From: Rhizobium sp. | GTDB taxonomy: Bacteria; Pseudomonadota; Alphaproteobacteria; Rhizobiales; Rhizobiaceae | Direction: 5' to 3' | DNA length: 63,176 bases | NCBI GenBank assembly: GCA_028290545.1 | Contig: JAQGJP010000083.1 | Span: forward strand, 1 to 63,176 | Shown here: positions 1 through 8,693 of the stretch, piece by piece | How the letters are laid out: every line of letters begins with the position of its first letter | Position numbering within the stretch: the first letter of the stretch is position 1 | Notes under the pieces: generated by a model | Told to the model about the DNA's origin: nothing | The model's input: the letters and a program-made list of their open reading frames with translations, nothing else | Database searches by the model: none | Translations under genes and position numbers: made by a program

Positions 1-827
1 AAAAGGCGCTTGCTTCGCAGGCCGTCCTGCTCTGCATCGGCGAGGGCCGCGACGTGCCGGGCGTGATCGCCAACAAGGCGCATCACGCGACGCAGCCCGA
101 TGAAAAATACAGGGTCGTGCCCTATCAGGATATCTATATCGATGCGGGTTTTACCAGCGCCGACGAGGTGCTGGCGGCCGGGATCGATATCGGTACCCCG
201 GTGGTCTACCAGCCGCATTTCGTCGAACTCGCCGGCGATCGCGTCGCCGGCACCTCGGTCGATGACCGGGCGGGTTGTGCGGTCGTGGTCGAGGCGGCGC
301 GGGCGCTGGCCAAGGCGGAGAAGCGTCCGACCGTGCATATCGTCTTCTCGACGCTCGAGGAATTCAACCTGCGCGGCGCGTTGACGGCTGCACAGATCCT
401 GCAGCCGGACATCGCCATCCAGATCGACCTGATCCTGACCGGCGATACGCCTGATATGGCCAGCCGCGGCGATGTGAAACTGGGCGAGGGGCCGGGCATG
501 GCAATGTTCTCCTTCCACGGACGGGGAACGCTGAACGGCACGATCCCGCATCCGGCCATGGTCAAGTTGTTCGAGGAGACGGCGAAGGCCGAGACGCTCA
601 ATCTGCAGAAGAGCGCCCATATCGGCTGCCTGACGGATTCGTCCTATGTCCAGCTCGTCGGCCAGGGCGTCGCCTCGATCGATATGGGTTTCCCGATGCG
701 CTATTCGCATTCCTCGCTGGAACTTTGCGATCTGGGTGATCTCGAAGGGCTGACGACATTGCTAGTCGCGGGGATCGGTAATATCGGGGCGGGGTTCAGT
801 CTGGATAGGGATGATTTCGAGCAGTGA
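1..827 (+). CDS. M42 family aminopeptidase-like metallopeptidase, 5' end cut by the window
   Basis: The reading frame is open from base 3 and runs in from outside the window, so the start codon is not visible. The protein carries M42 (FrvX/glutamyl aminopeptidase-like) metal-site motifs: a VDDRAG segment with the bridging Asp, an STLEEFNLRGA segment with the catalytic and metal-binding Glu pair, a GDTPD segment, and a C-terminal SHSSLE segment with the last His ligand. Family members are cytosolic two-zinc or two-cobalt enzymes that trim peptides from the N-terminus; some relatives are annotated as endoglucanases. It lies upstream of a sugar kinase and points the same way, so it may belong to the sugar locus, but its substrate cannot be read from sequence. 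Confidence 0.85.
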   Translation, partial: KALASQAVLLCIGEGRDVPGVIANKAHHATQPDEKYRVVPYQDIYIDAGFTSADEVLAAGIDIGTPVVYQPHFVELAGDRVAGTSVDDRAGCAVVVEAARALAKAEKRPTVHIVFSTLEEFNLRGALTAAQILQPDIAIQIDLILTGDTPDMASRGDVKLGEGPGMAMFSFHGRGTLNGTIPHPAMVKLFEETAKAETLNLQKSAHIGCLTDSSYVQLVGQGVASIDMGFPMRYSHSSLELCDLGDLEGLTTLLVAGIGNIGAGFSLDRDDFEQ

Positions 828-837
828 CGGGCGGGTT

Positions 838-1036
838 TACCGCTCACCAAGCTAGTCCAGCCGATCGGCTGCGCCTCTCGGGGACGAACTATCCTCTCCC
901 GCAAGGGGAGAGGTAAGGCGCCTCAAGCGCTTGCCGTGCCATAATGCGAGGCAGCGCCGCAGGTCTGCCTCTCCCCTTGTGGGAGAGGATAGCAAGCCCG
1001 CGCGAAGCGAAGCTGAGTGCCTGGGGGCGCTTGGTG
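838..1036. repeat. Pair of inverted RIME-like palindromic repeats
   Basis: Two related units of about 75-90 bases face each other. Each has a small perfect hairpin: CCTCTCCC-GCAA-GGGGAGAGG near 893-913 and CCTCTCCCC-TTGT-GGGAGAGG near 968-988. Each also has a CTCACCAAG or CTTGGTGAG outer edge. This arrangement matches the intergenic mosaic elements (RIME) common in Rhizobiaceae. The copy nearest the kinase is open in the kinase frame, which makes that gene look 51 codons too long. Confidence 0.7.
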
Positions 1037-1096
1037 AGGGGTGAACCCAAGCTCGGAAAGGGCTGCGAGGGGGAAGTCAGATCAAATGAGGCAACA

Positions 1097-2593
1097 ATGA
1101 AATACTATCTCGGCATCGATATTGGAACATTCGAATCCAAGGGCGCGCTGGTCGACGAGACCGGCGTGATCGTCGGGCAGGCGTCGCGGCCGCACAAGAT
1201 GCTAGTGCCGCAGGCGGGATGGGCCGAGCATGATCCCGACAAGGATTGGTGGGGGGATTTCTGCTTTCTTTCCAGGAAGCTGATTGTCGACAGCGGCATC
1301 GATCCCAAGGACATCAAGGCTGTCGGCGCGTCCGCCATCGGCCCGTGCATGCTGCCAGTCGATGCCGATGGCAATGCGCTGATGAACGGCGTGCTTTATG
1401 GCGTCGATACGCGGGCCGCAAAGGAAATCGACGATCTCAACGCCCAACTCGGGGAAGAACGGATCCTCGATCGTTGCGGCAACGCGCTGACCTCTCAATC
1501 GGTTGGCCCGAAGATCCTCTGGCTCAAGAACAACCGGCCGGACATCTACGAGAAGGCGGCCAGGATCGTCTCCTCGACCACATTCATCGTCCAGAAGCTG
1601 ACCGGCCGCTGCGTGATCGACCATTATACGGCGGCCAATTTCTCGCCGCTCTACGTGGTTGACGAGCAGCGCTGGTCGGACGATCTCAACCCGGGCATCC
1701 TGCCGCTGCAAAAGCTGCCCGAGGTGCTGTGGACGACGGAGATTGCCGGCACCGTGACCGGTGCTGCGGCCCATGCCACGGGATTGGCCATCGGTATGCC
1801 GGTGATCTGCGGCACGATCGATGCGGCGGCGGAAGCATTTTCGGTCGGCGTTCTCGATGCCGGCGACATGATGGTTATGTATGGCTCGACCATTTTCATC
1901 ATCCTGCTGTCGGAAAACCGGGTGCGCGATGCACGGCTCTGGTATGCGCCATGGTTCTTTCCGGGCGAACATGCCTCGATGTCGGGGCTTGCGACCTCGG
2001 GCACGCTGACGCATTGGTTCCGCGACCAGATGGGCCGCGATCTCGATCCGGCGACGGCGTTCGCCGAACTGGCGAATGAGGCGTCATCCTCCAGGCCCGG
2101 TGCCAATGGTCTGGTGTTCCTGCCATATTTCTCCGGTGAGCGGACGCCGATCCATGACAGCCATGCCAAGGGCACGCTGTTCGGTCTCAACCTCACGCAT
2201 ACGCGCGGCGACATCTACCGGGCGCTGATCGAAGGCATCGCCTATGGCACCAACCACATTTTCGAGACATACGCCGAAGCGGGCGCCAGTCCCAGGCGGC
2301 TGATGGCAGTCGGCGGCGGTACCAAGAACCGCATCTGGCTGGAGGCAACGTCCAATATCTCGGGCCTGCCGCAGATTATTTCCGAGAAGAGCATGGGGGC
2401 GTCCTACGGCAATGCCTTCCTTGCCGCGCTCGGTATCGGCGATGTCGAGCGTGGAGATATCGCCAAGTGGAATCCGGCTGAAAGCGAGGTGCCGGCGGTT
2501 GCCGATCCTGCTTACGACAAGCAGTATTCGGTGTTCCTGCGGCTCTATCAGCAGACCAGGGATTTAATGGCGGAGCTCGATCACTTGGATTGA
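1097..2593 (+). CDS. FGGY-family carbohydrate kinase (xylulokinase-like)
   Basis: This 498-residue protein has the usual FGGY kinase length. The N-terminal phosphate-binding segment GIDIGTFESKGALVD is at residues 5-19. The catalytic Asp is D242 in the GTIDAAAEAF segment. The C-terminal ATP-binding segment GGGTKNRIWLEATSN is at about 410. It would phosphorylate a pentulose or related sugar with ATP in the cytosol; the exact sugar is unknown. The ATG at 1097 was chosen because GAGG lies five bases upstream and the protein begins directly on the first beta strand. The longer open frame back to 944 only translates a palindromic repeat. The transporter, FucU-like and ribokinase genes nearby support a sugar uptake and activation locus. 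Confidence 0.88.
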   Translation: MKYYLGIDIGTFESKGALVDETGVIVGQASRPHKMLVPQAGWAEHDPDKDWWGDFCFLSRKLIVDSGIDPKDIKAVGASAIGPCMLPVDADGNALMNGVLYGVDTRAAKEIDDLNAQLGEERILDRCGNALTSQSVGPKILWLKNNRPDIYEKAARIVSSTTFIVQKLTGRCVIDHYTAANFSPLYVVDEQRWSDDLNPGILPLQKLPEVLWTTEIAGTVTGAAAHATGLAIGMPVICGTIDAAAEAFSVGVLDAGDMMVMYGSTIFIILLSENRVRDARLWYAPWFFPGEHASMSGLATSGTLTHWFRDQMGRDLDPATAFAELANEASSSRPGANGLVFLPYFSGERTPIHDSHAKGTLFGLNLTHTRGDIYRALIEGIAYGTNHIFETYAEAGASPRRLMAVGGGTKNRIWLEATSNISGLPQIISEKSMGASYGNAFLAALGIGDVERGDIAKWNPAESEVPAVADPAYDKQYSVFLRLYQQTRDLMAELDHLD

Positions 2594-2619
2594 TCCTGCG
2601 CGGGGGGTGCGATTAACAA

Positions 2620-2762
2620 CCCCTCCCGGCCTGCCGGCCACCCTCTCCACAAGGGGGAGGGGAAACTCGGCACGATCTACTTACCGAACAGCCATCGAAT
2701 TGGATGCGAGATGGTGCAACATCTCCCCTCCCGCTTGTGGGAAGGGTGGCCGGGAGAGATCT
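2620..2762. repeat. Inverted RIME-like repeat pair between convergent genes
   Basis: Two arms of about 45 bases (about 2620-2664 and 2720-2762) are imperfect reverse complements that share CTCCCGGCC, ACCCT and CACAAG-GGGAGGGGA blocks. Each arm also contains its own short hairpin. The element sits exactly between the convergent kinase and permease genes, where it may act as a transcription end or mRNA stabiliser. Confidence 0.65.
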
Positions 2763-2765
2763 CTG

Positions 2766-3695
2766 TTACTTCACCGAGCCGGCTGTCATGCCCTTGATGA
2801 TGTAGCGCTCGAGGAAGACGCCGATCACCACAAGCGGTGCGATGGCTGCGGTCGAAAGGGCGGCCATAGCCCACCAGTTGATGCCCTGCGAGCCGGTCTG
2901 GCTGGCGACCATCACCGGAAGGGTCTTGGCGTGGGTTGCAGTGAGCAATGCGGCGAAGAAATACTCGTTCCAGCAGAGAACCAGCGCCAGGATGAAGGCG
3001 GCGACCATGCCGGGTGCAGCCAATGGGAAAACGATGCGAAAGAAAGCGCCCCAGATGGACAAGCCGTCGACAAGCGCTGCCTCCTCGAGTTCAATAGGGA
3101 TGCCGCCGAACTGATCGCGCATGATCCAGATGACGATCGGCAGTACCATCAGCGTGTAGAGCGCGATGAGGGCAATTGTGGAATCGAGCAGCGCCAGTTC
3201 CTTGAACAGAACGAGGAACGGCAGGGCCAGCACCACCGGCGGCAGGATAAGCTGCGACAGGAAGAAGAAGGAGATGTCCTTGTTGCGCATCCAGCCGATC
3301 TTGTAGGCGAAGCGGCTGAGGCCGTAGGCGGCGAGCGACCCGATCAGCACGGCCAGAAGCGAAGCACTGACGGAAGTGATGACGCTGTTGAAGAAGCGCT
3401 TGAGGAACTCGTCACGCACGGTCGAGGGGCGGACGAGGGTATCTGGCGACAGGCCCAGCGACTGCCAGCCCTTCCAGTTCGGCGAATAGCCGACCCAGGG
3501 AACGATCGCGCCTTTCTGCACATCCTTGGCAACCTTGAATGACGTCGAGACGGTCCAGTAGATCGGAAACAGGCAGATGATCGTCCAGACTGTCAGGGCG
3601 CCATAGATGAAGAACCGTCCGAAATAGAATTTCGCGGACGCATCGGTCTTTTCTTCAACATCCGCAACCCGGATCGTATCGGTAAGGCTAGTCAC
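2766..3695 (-). CDS. Carbohydrate ABC transporter permease, MalG type
   Basis: The 309-residue inner-membrane protein has six predicted membrane segments, the first at about residues 29-50. The cytoplasmic coupling helix reads EEAALVDGLSIWGAFFRIVFPL, the EAA loop of the CUT1 sugar importer family. It forms a heterodimer with the MalF-type permease encoded just upstream and moves the sugar delivered by the binding protein. It is the last gene of a three-gene run (binding protein, permease, permease). The 28-base gap to the preceding gene suggests co-transcription. Its specificity cannot be read from the sequence. Confidence 0.9.
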   Translation of the reverse strand: MTSLTDTIRVADVEEKTDASAKFYFGRFFIYGALTVWTIICLFPIYWTVSTSFKVAKDVQKGAIVPWVGYSPNWKGWQSLGLSPDTLVRPSTVRDEFLKRFFNSVITSVSASLLAVLIGSLAAYGLSRFAYKIGWMRNKDISFFFLSQLILPPVVLALPFLVLFKELALLDSTIALIALYTLMVLPIVIWIMRDQFGGIPIELEEAALVDGLSIWGAFFRIVFPLAAPGMVAAFILALVLCWNEYFFAALLTATHAKTLPVMVASQTGSQGINWWAMAALSTAAIAPLVVIGVFLERYIIKGMTAGSVK

Positions 3696-3723
3696 GTCAT
3701 GAGTTCCTGTAGCATTGGCCGGA

Positions 3724-4848
3724 TCAATCCTGACCGCTGGTATTCCAGCGGCTGGCGATCTTGAGCAGTCCGGTAACGAAGAGAATGATGATCACTAGAT
3801 AGACGAAGGCCAGCATGGTGCCGTAGCCGACGTTCGAGCGTTCGCGGTATTCACGGAAAATGAAGCTTGTCACGGTATCGGTCGCGCCGCCCGGTCCGCC
3901 CGAAGTCACGTTGATGACGATGTCAGCGAGCTTCAGCTTGAATATCACGCGCAGGATGACGGCCGTGATTGAAACCGGCAACATCAACGGGAAGGTGATT
4001 TTCCAGAAGGCCTGCCAGCCGGTGGCGCCATCGACGCGGGCAGCTTCCTGCACTTCCTTTGGCATGGCCTGAAGTCCGGCGAGCAGCATGATCAGCATGA
4101 ACGGAATATAGGTCCAGGCGTCCATCACCATCATCGAAATGCGCGCAATCGTCGGCGAGGTAAAGAAAGCTGGCTGATCCCAGCCGAGGGTTCGCGCCAA
4201 TGTGGCGAGCGGCCCGAACCGGTATTCAGCCAGAGACTTGCCGACCATCCAGGAAACGGCTACCGGGCTCAACATGAAGGGCAGCAGAAAGGCGACCCGG
4301 AAGAACTTTCGCGCCTTGATTTCCGCGTTCAGAAGCAGTGCCAGCCCGAACGCGATTGCGTATTCGACGATAATCGCCAGGACATAGTAAATCATGTTGA
4401 TGAGCGCGTTCCAGAAATATGGATCGTGCCACATCTTGACGAGATTGTCGGTGCCGTTGAAATGCTGGCCGTCGAATGCGGACAGGTTCCAGTCGGTGAA
4501 TGCGATATAGAGGCCAAAGAGCGTTGGGAAAATCACCATGAAGATGGTGAAAAGGAACGCAGGCAGCACAAACAGCAGCTTCTTGCCGGCTTCGCCATGG
4601 ACCATGACCTGGCTGACGCCCAAGGCGACGCTCCAGATCAGCGCCGCATACAAGACCGGCTGCCAGTTCTCAAAACCGAAGGAAATCACTTCGAGCTTGT
4701 AAAGCAGTTCCAGGACGAACGATCCCACGAGCAAGACAGACGCTGCCCAGAAAATCAGTCGGCCCAACTGTTTCCTGCTCGCCGGAATATCGGCGTCAGT
4801 GTTGACCGTATAGAGCCGGTCGATCAGTAGATCAGAATTGCTTGCCAT
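3724..4848 (-). CDS. Carbohydrate ABC transporter permease, MalF type
   Basis: The 374-residue membrane protein has eight predicted transmembrane segments. Two N-terminal ones (about residues 30-75) precede the six-helix core, as in MalF-type subunits. The EAA coupling loop EAARVDGATGWQAFWKITFPLMLP is about 110 residues from the C-terminus. It pairs with the MalG-type permease downstream and with the ATPase encoded at 7094-8155. The cytoplasmic N-terminus before the first helix is about 27 residues. The start ATG at 4848 is the only sensible one. Confidence 0.9.
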   Translation of the reverse strand: MASNSDLLIDRLYTVNTDADIPASRKQLGRLIFWAASVLLVGSFVLELLYKLEVISFGFENWQPVLYAALIWSVALGVSQVMVHGEAGKKLLFVLPAFLFTIFMVIFPTLFGLYIAFTDWNLSAFDGQHFNGTDNLVKMWHDPYFWNALINMIYYVLAIIVEYAIAFGLALLLNAEIKARKFFRVAFLLPFMLSPVAVSWMVGKSLAEYRFGPLATLARTLGWDQPAFFTSPTIARISMMVMDAWTYIPFMLIMLLAGLQAMPKEVQEAARVDGATGWQAFWKITFPLMLPVSITAVILRVIFKLKLADIVINVTSGGPGGATDTVTSFIFREYRERSNVGYGTMLAFVYLVIIILFVTGLLKIASRWNTSGQD

Positions 4849-4975
4849 GCAGTTGCAGGTCCCGTCGTCGCTGCTGAAAAATCCTTATTTCATGTGCTGC
4901 ACCCCTGCAACACAAGAAATCGGGCTGGCGGCGCAATCACCGTCGCCAGCCCATCATAATTACATTAGATCAAAC

Positions 4976-6637
4976 TTAAAGGCCAAGCGAGGCCTTATAG
5001 AGTGCGATCTGCTTGTCGCGTCCGATCTGGTCGGTGAGTTTTTCCCAGGCGGCAGCGACCCTGTCGGCACCTTCCTGTGCAGTGCCCTGACCGGCAAACG
5101 TCTTCGACAGCTCGTCTTCCGCGATCGAATAATACTGGAAGATACCAGGAATACGCGGTTCGATCGCTGCGTTCGGATGGTTGTAAGAGTCCTTTTCCGA
5201 ATTCAGGTAGGAGCTGATGAATGCTTCGTCATAACCGGCTGCAACCCATTCCGGAATGTTGAAATGCGAGTTGCGGTATGGCTGCATGCCAGACGGATAA
5301 GCGGCCGTCCAGAGCGAGATGTCCTTGCCGCCGAGATGGGCAGCGGCAGACCATGCGGCCTTCTGCTTGAGAGGGTCGGAATCGACGCGGGCCATGACGT
5401 AGATGCCCCAGCCGAGATAGGCCATGTTCGGTGCGTAGTTCGGGCCGGAGGCCAGCTTGTCCCAGACGCCGGTCTTGGAATTGTAGACGTCGTCGGAACC
5501 CGGAAGGATCGAGAAGCCGACAGTTTCGCCGATGACCGAAGTGTCCGAAGTGCGGGACATGGAGCCCACGTCACCCCACCAGGTGCACATGGAGCCGGTG
5601 CCAGCAAGGAACTGCTGGAAGGCGATCGTGCCCGCGTCGGCGTTAAGCTGGTCGGCCGGTTCGGACGGCAGCGCGTCGATGATGTCCTGGATCGTGCGGA
5701 CCCAGGCCGGGTTGTTGATGCGCGGCTTCATGGTGTCGGCGTCGAACAGCCATGCCTTGTCGTCGGGATGCTTGGCATAGGCCGTCGCGCGGCTGGCGAT
5801 GAAGTAGAAGCCGAAACCGCCCCAGCCCTTCGGCGAGTCGAGATAGCCATAAAGATCCTGGCCATCGAGCTGCTTGCCCTTGAGGAACTTGGTGACTTCC
5901 TGAACCTTCTGCCAGGTCTTCGGAACGCCCCAATCGCCTTCGTGGCCTTCGTCCTTCCAGGTCTTGGCAAGATCGGCGGAGCCGAACACGTCGGTACGGT
6001 AGTTGAAGTTGTGCGCATCGCCATCGACCGAAATACGATAGGTCTTGCCATCCCAGGTGCCGACAGGCGCGTGCAGGTAGCCGACGTAGTCGTCCATGTC
6101 GATCTGGGTCTTGACCCAATCCGGCATGACCGAAGCAAGGCCCTTGCCGCAAACGTCGCCTTCGAACGGCGCGCCCATTTCGAGAATGTCGAAATCGACG
6201 GTGCCGGTTGCGATCGACTGCTGCAGGCGGGCATTGTAGTCGGCCTGTGCAAGGTCGATCCAGTTGATCTTGGCGCCGGTATATTGTTCCCATGCATAGA
6301 GCAGGCCACGGAACAGAACGTTATGGAGATTCTGGTTGTTCAGGCCCATGAACGAAAGTTCGACGCCCTTGAATTCGCCTTCCTTAACGCTTGCTTTGGT
6401 GGCGCCGAGGCACATTTCGCCGACCTTCTGCCAATCGGCATCCGTGGGCGAGCCCTGGCCAACGCCAGGGACCTTCAGGATGGCGGCGCGCAGCGCATCG
6501 TCAGCCAGCGCCTCGCTTGCCATGCCCATGAATGCAGGTCCGGCCATCGCCATCGCGCTGACGCTTGCCGCGCCCTTCATCAGGTTGCGGCGGCTGATCG
6601 CCTGATTGGCCAAGAATTCGTAGAGTTCAACTTTCAC
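4976..6637 (-). CDS. Sugar ABC transporter substrate-binding protein with Tat signal
   Basis: This 553-residue extracellular solute-binding protein opens with a twin-arginine signal: SRRNLMKG, a hydrophobic stretch and ASEALAD. It is therefore likely exported folded to the periplasm. The GTG start at 6637 was chosen because GGGAGG lies about seven bases upstream and the Tat motif then falls at about residues 14-19. A longer frame to 6775 would add 46 residues that do not look like a signal peptide. The protein is large for a CUT1 binding protein (usually about 420). It leads the operon with both permeases and is divergent from the ATPase gene. Confidence 0.87.
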   Translation of the reverse strand: MKVELYEFLANQAISRRNLMKGAASVSAMAMAGPAFMGMASEALADDALRAAILKVPGVGQGSPTDADWQKVGEMCLGATKASVKEGEFKGVELSFMGLNNQNLHNVLFRGLLYAWEQYTGAKINWIDLAQADYNARLQQSIATGTVDFDILEMGAPFEGDVCGKGLASVMPDWVKTQIDMDDYVGYLHAPVGTWDGKTYRISVDGDAHNFNYRTDVFGSADLAKTWKDEGHEGDWGVPKTWQKVQEVTKFLKGKQLDGQDLYGYLDSPKGWGGFGFYFIASRATAYAKHPDDKAWLFDADTMKPRINNPAWVRTIQDIIDALPSEPADQLNADAGTIAFQQFLAGTGSMCTWWGDVGSMSRTSDTSVIGETVGFSILPGSDDVYNSKTGVWDKLASGPNYAPNMAYLGWGIYVMARVDSDPLKQKAAWSAAAHLGGKDISLWTAAYPSGMQPYRNSHFNIPEWVAAGYDEAFISSYLNSEKDSYNHPNAAIEPRIPGIFQYYSIAEDELSKTFAGQGTAQEGADRVAAAWEKLTDQIGRDKQIALYKASLGL

Positions 6638-6773
6638 GCCATATCCTCCCGTAATGGTTGATTCAACAGGGGTCGTACTCCCACTTCCCCCGCTTCTTGC
6701 GAAATAGTCTTGCACGGCAATTGCATGAGACGCAAATTGTATTTTATCGCCATCAAAAAGGACAACGTTGCCC

Positions 6774-6802
6774 ATTGTTTGATATGCCGTATAGCAAACA
6801 AT
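6774..6802. promoter_or_regulatory. Inverted repeat in the divergent transporter promoter region
   Basis: ATTGTTTG and CAAACAAT form perfect 8-base arms separated by 13 bases. The site lies in the 456-base gap between the binding-protein gene and the ATPase gene, about 140 bases from the former's start. It is a plausible operator for a sugar-responsive regulator. No regulator gene is visible in the window. Confidence 0.4.
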
Positions 6803-6869
6803 TCCGCTTTAACGCACCGAAGGTAATTCCAATCGACAAGGGGCGTCAATGACGATTTTCGTCGGGGGT

Positions 6870-6886
6870 ATATTGCATCGCAATAT
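6870..6886. promoter_or_regulatory. Short palindrome ATATTGC-ATC-GCAATAT
   Basis: Perfect 7-base arms with a 3-base centre lie in the same divergent intergenic region, about 210 bases before the ATPase start. The size and symmetry fit a LacI-, GntR- or DeoR-type operator. The rest of the 6638-7093 gap shows no open frame with a ribosome binding site. Confidence 0.4.
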
Positions 6887-7093
6887 TCCAGTGACGCGAC
6901 GCAAGAGAGGCGGGGCCCTGAAATCAGTGGACAACGATCCGTGCCTCCGCTAGAGGGTTTTCGAATGTTCGGCTTTGCACTTATGGCACCGGATAGACGG
7001 CGGCGGGCCAGGATTGCTATACATGCAACCTGATGTAGAAATCGCGGTCACGCCGGCCTATATTTTTGAGTGCGTTAATTCCCGGGGGGTGAA

Positions 7094-8155
7094 ATGTCTC
7101 AGGTTCTGGTTCAGGATGTACGCAAGGCCTATGGCCAGGTACAGGTCATCCACGGTGTCGACATCAATATCGCCGATGGCGAATTCGTCGTCCTGGTTGG
7201 GCCGTCCGGTTGTGGAAAATCAACGCTTTTGCGCATGATCGCCGGACTTGAGAGCATTACAGGCGGAAAAATCTCGATCGGCGACCGGGTGGTCAACAAC
7301 GTGCCCCCGTCCGAACGCGATATCGCGATGGTGTTCCAGTCATACGCGCTCTATCCGCATATGAAGGTGCGGGACAACATGGCCTTCTCACTGAAGTTGA
7401 AAAAAATCGACGCGGCGGTGATCGAGGAGCGGGTGAAATCCGCAGCCGGAATTCTTGGCCTGACGCCCTATCTCGATCGCTATCCGAGGCAGCTGTCCGG
7501 CGGCCAGCGCCAGCGCGTTGCCATGGGCCGCGCCATCGTCCGCAACCCGCAGGTCTTCCTTTTCGACGAACCGCTCTCCAATCTCGATGCCAAATTGCGC
7601 GTGCAGATGCGCACCGAAATCAAGGAATTGCACCAGCGGCTGAAAACCACCACAGTCTATGTCACGCATGACCAGGTCGAGGCGATGACGATGGCCGACC
7701 GAATCGTCGTCCTCCAGGATGGTTATGTCGAACAGATCGGCGCCCCGCTGGATCTTTACGACAATCCGGCCAACCTTTTCGTCGCCACCTTTATCGGTTC
7801 TCCGTCGATGAACCTGATCAAGGGGACGGTGAAGATCATCAATGGCGAGGTGTTTGTCGATGCGGGCGGCAGCCTGCTGCCGGTGGGCGCGGGCCATAGC
7901 GTCAGCGAAGGCCAGGAAGTGACCTACGGCATCCGGCCCGAACATCTCGAAATCGCCGATGACGGATTCGAGGGCAAGGTCGGCGTCGTCGAGCCGACGG
8001 GTTCGGAAACCATGGTCTTCGTGCATCTCGGCGGCAGGGATATCCTGGCACTGTTCCGCGAGCGTCATCATTTTTCGCCGGGCCAATCGATCAAGCTCAA
8101 GCCGCGCAAGGATGCGTCGCATCTGTTCGACAGCAAGACCGGCAAGCGCATCTAA
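7094..8155 (+). CDS. Sugar ABC transporter ATP-binding protein (UgpC/MsmX type)
   Basis: This 353-residue ATPase has Walker [10 protein letters not shown] at residues 36-44, a Q-loop in [10 protein letters not shown], the signature LSGGQRQRV, Walker B VFLFDEP and the switch His in YVTHD. A C-terminal TOBE/MalK-like domain occupies about residues 240-353. It powers the CUT1 importer whose membrane and binding subunits are encoded divergently at 2766-6637. It is followed 67 bases downstream by a FucU-like gene and a ribokinase, so uptake and catabolism are probably co-expressed. Confidence 0.92.
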   Translation: MSQVLVQDVRKAYGQVQVIHGVDINIADGEFVVLVGPSGCGKSTLLRMIAGLESITGGKISIGDRVVNNVPPSERDIAMVFQSYALYPHMKVRDNMAFSLKLKKIDAAVIEERVKSAAGILGLTPYLDRYPRQLSGGQRQRVAMGRAIVRNPQVFLFDEPLSNLDAKLRVQMRTEIKELHQRLKTTTVYVTHDQVEAMTMADRIVVLQDGYVEQIGAPLDLYDNPANLFVATFIGSPSMNLIKGTVKIINGEVFVDAGGSLLPVGAGHSVSEGQEVTYGIRPEHLEIADDGFEGKVGVVEPTGSETMVFVHLGGRDILALFRERHHFSPGQSIKLKPRKDASHLFDSKTGKRI

Positions 8156-8222
8156 CACCGACATCAACGCTATTCCGGGACCGCGCCCGTGCTTTCGGGC
8201 AGGCTCTCTCTGGGAGGAAATC

Positions 8223-8693
8223 ATGCTCAAAGGTATCTCGCCGCTTCTCAATGCGGATGTTCTCTATGCCCTCAAGGCCATGGGCCATGGCGACTATCTC
8301 ATTCTGTCGGATATGAACTTTCCGGCGGATTCGGTGGCGCAGCAAACCACCTATGGCAGCCTGCTGAGGATGGAGAACACGACGTCGGCGCAAGCGGCCG
8401 AAGCCATCCTGTCGCTGATGCCGCTCGACACCTTCATCGATGATGCTGCCCAGCGCATGGAAATCGTCGGTTCTCCAGATGAGATTCCGGCCGTGCAGCA
8501 GGAAGTTCAGGCGGCGATCGACAAAGCCGAGGGCAAGCATTGGCCGCTGGTTCCTGTCGAGCGGTTCGCCTTCTACGAGGTCGCCAAGAAGGCCTATTGC
8601 GTCATCCAGACGGGTGAGCGCCGTTTCTATGGCTGCTTCGTTCTGACCAAGGGCGTGATTCCCCCGGATGCCCAAAAGACGGTGCTGCCATGA
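8223..8693 (+). CDS. RbsD/FucU-family sugar mutarotase
   Basis: The 156-residue cytosolic protein starts MLKGISPLLNADVLYALKAMGHGDYLILSD, the typical RbsD/FucU opening with the conserved His of GHGD. A C-terminal ERRFYGCFVLTKGV segment follows. Family enzymes interconvert sugar anomers; FucU acts on L-fucose and RbsD on ribose. The length is nearer FucU (about 140-150). The ATG at 8223 is preceded by a strong GGAGG. The stop overlaps the ribokinase start as ATGA, which points to translational coupling. Confidence 0.85.
   Translation: MLKGISPLLNADVLYALKAMGHGDYLILSDMNFPADSVAQQTTYGSLLRMENTTSAQAAEAILSLMPLDTFIDDAAQRMEIVGSPDEIPAVQQEVQAAIDKAEGKHWPLVPVERFAFYEVAKKAYCVIQTGERRFYGCFVLTKGVIPPDAQKTVLP

Noticed and set aside
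4838..6661. Long plus-strand frame of 607 codons
   Set aside because: It is antisense to the Tat-exported binding protein gene, which has a clear signal, ribosome binding site and operon context.
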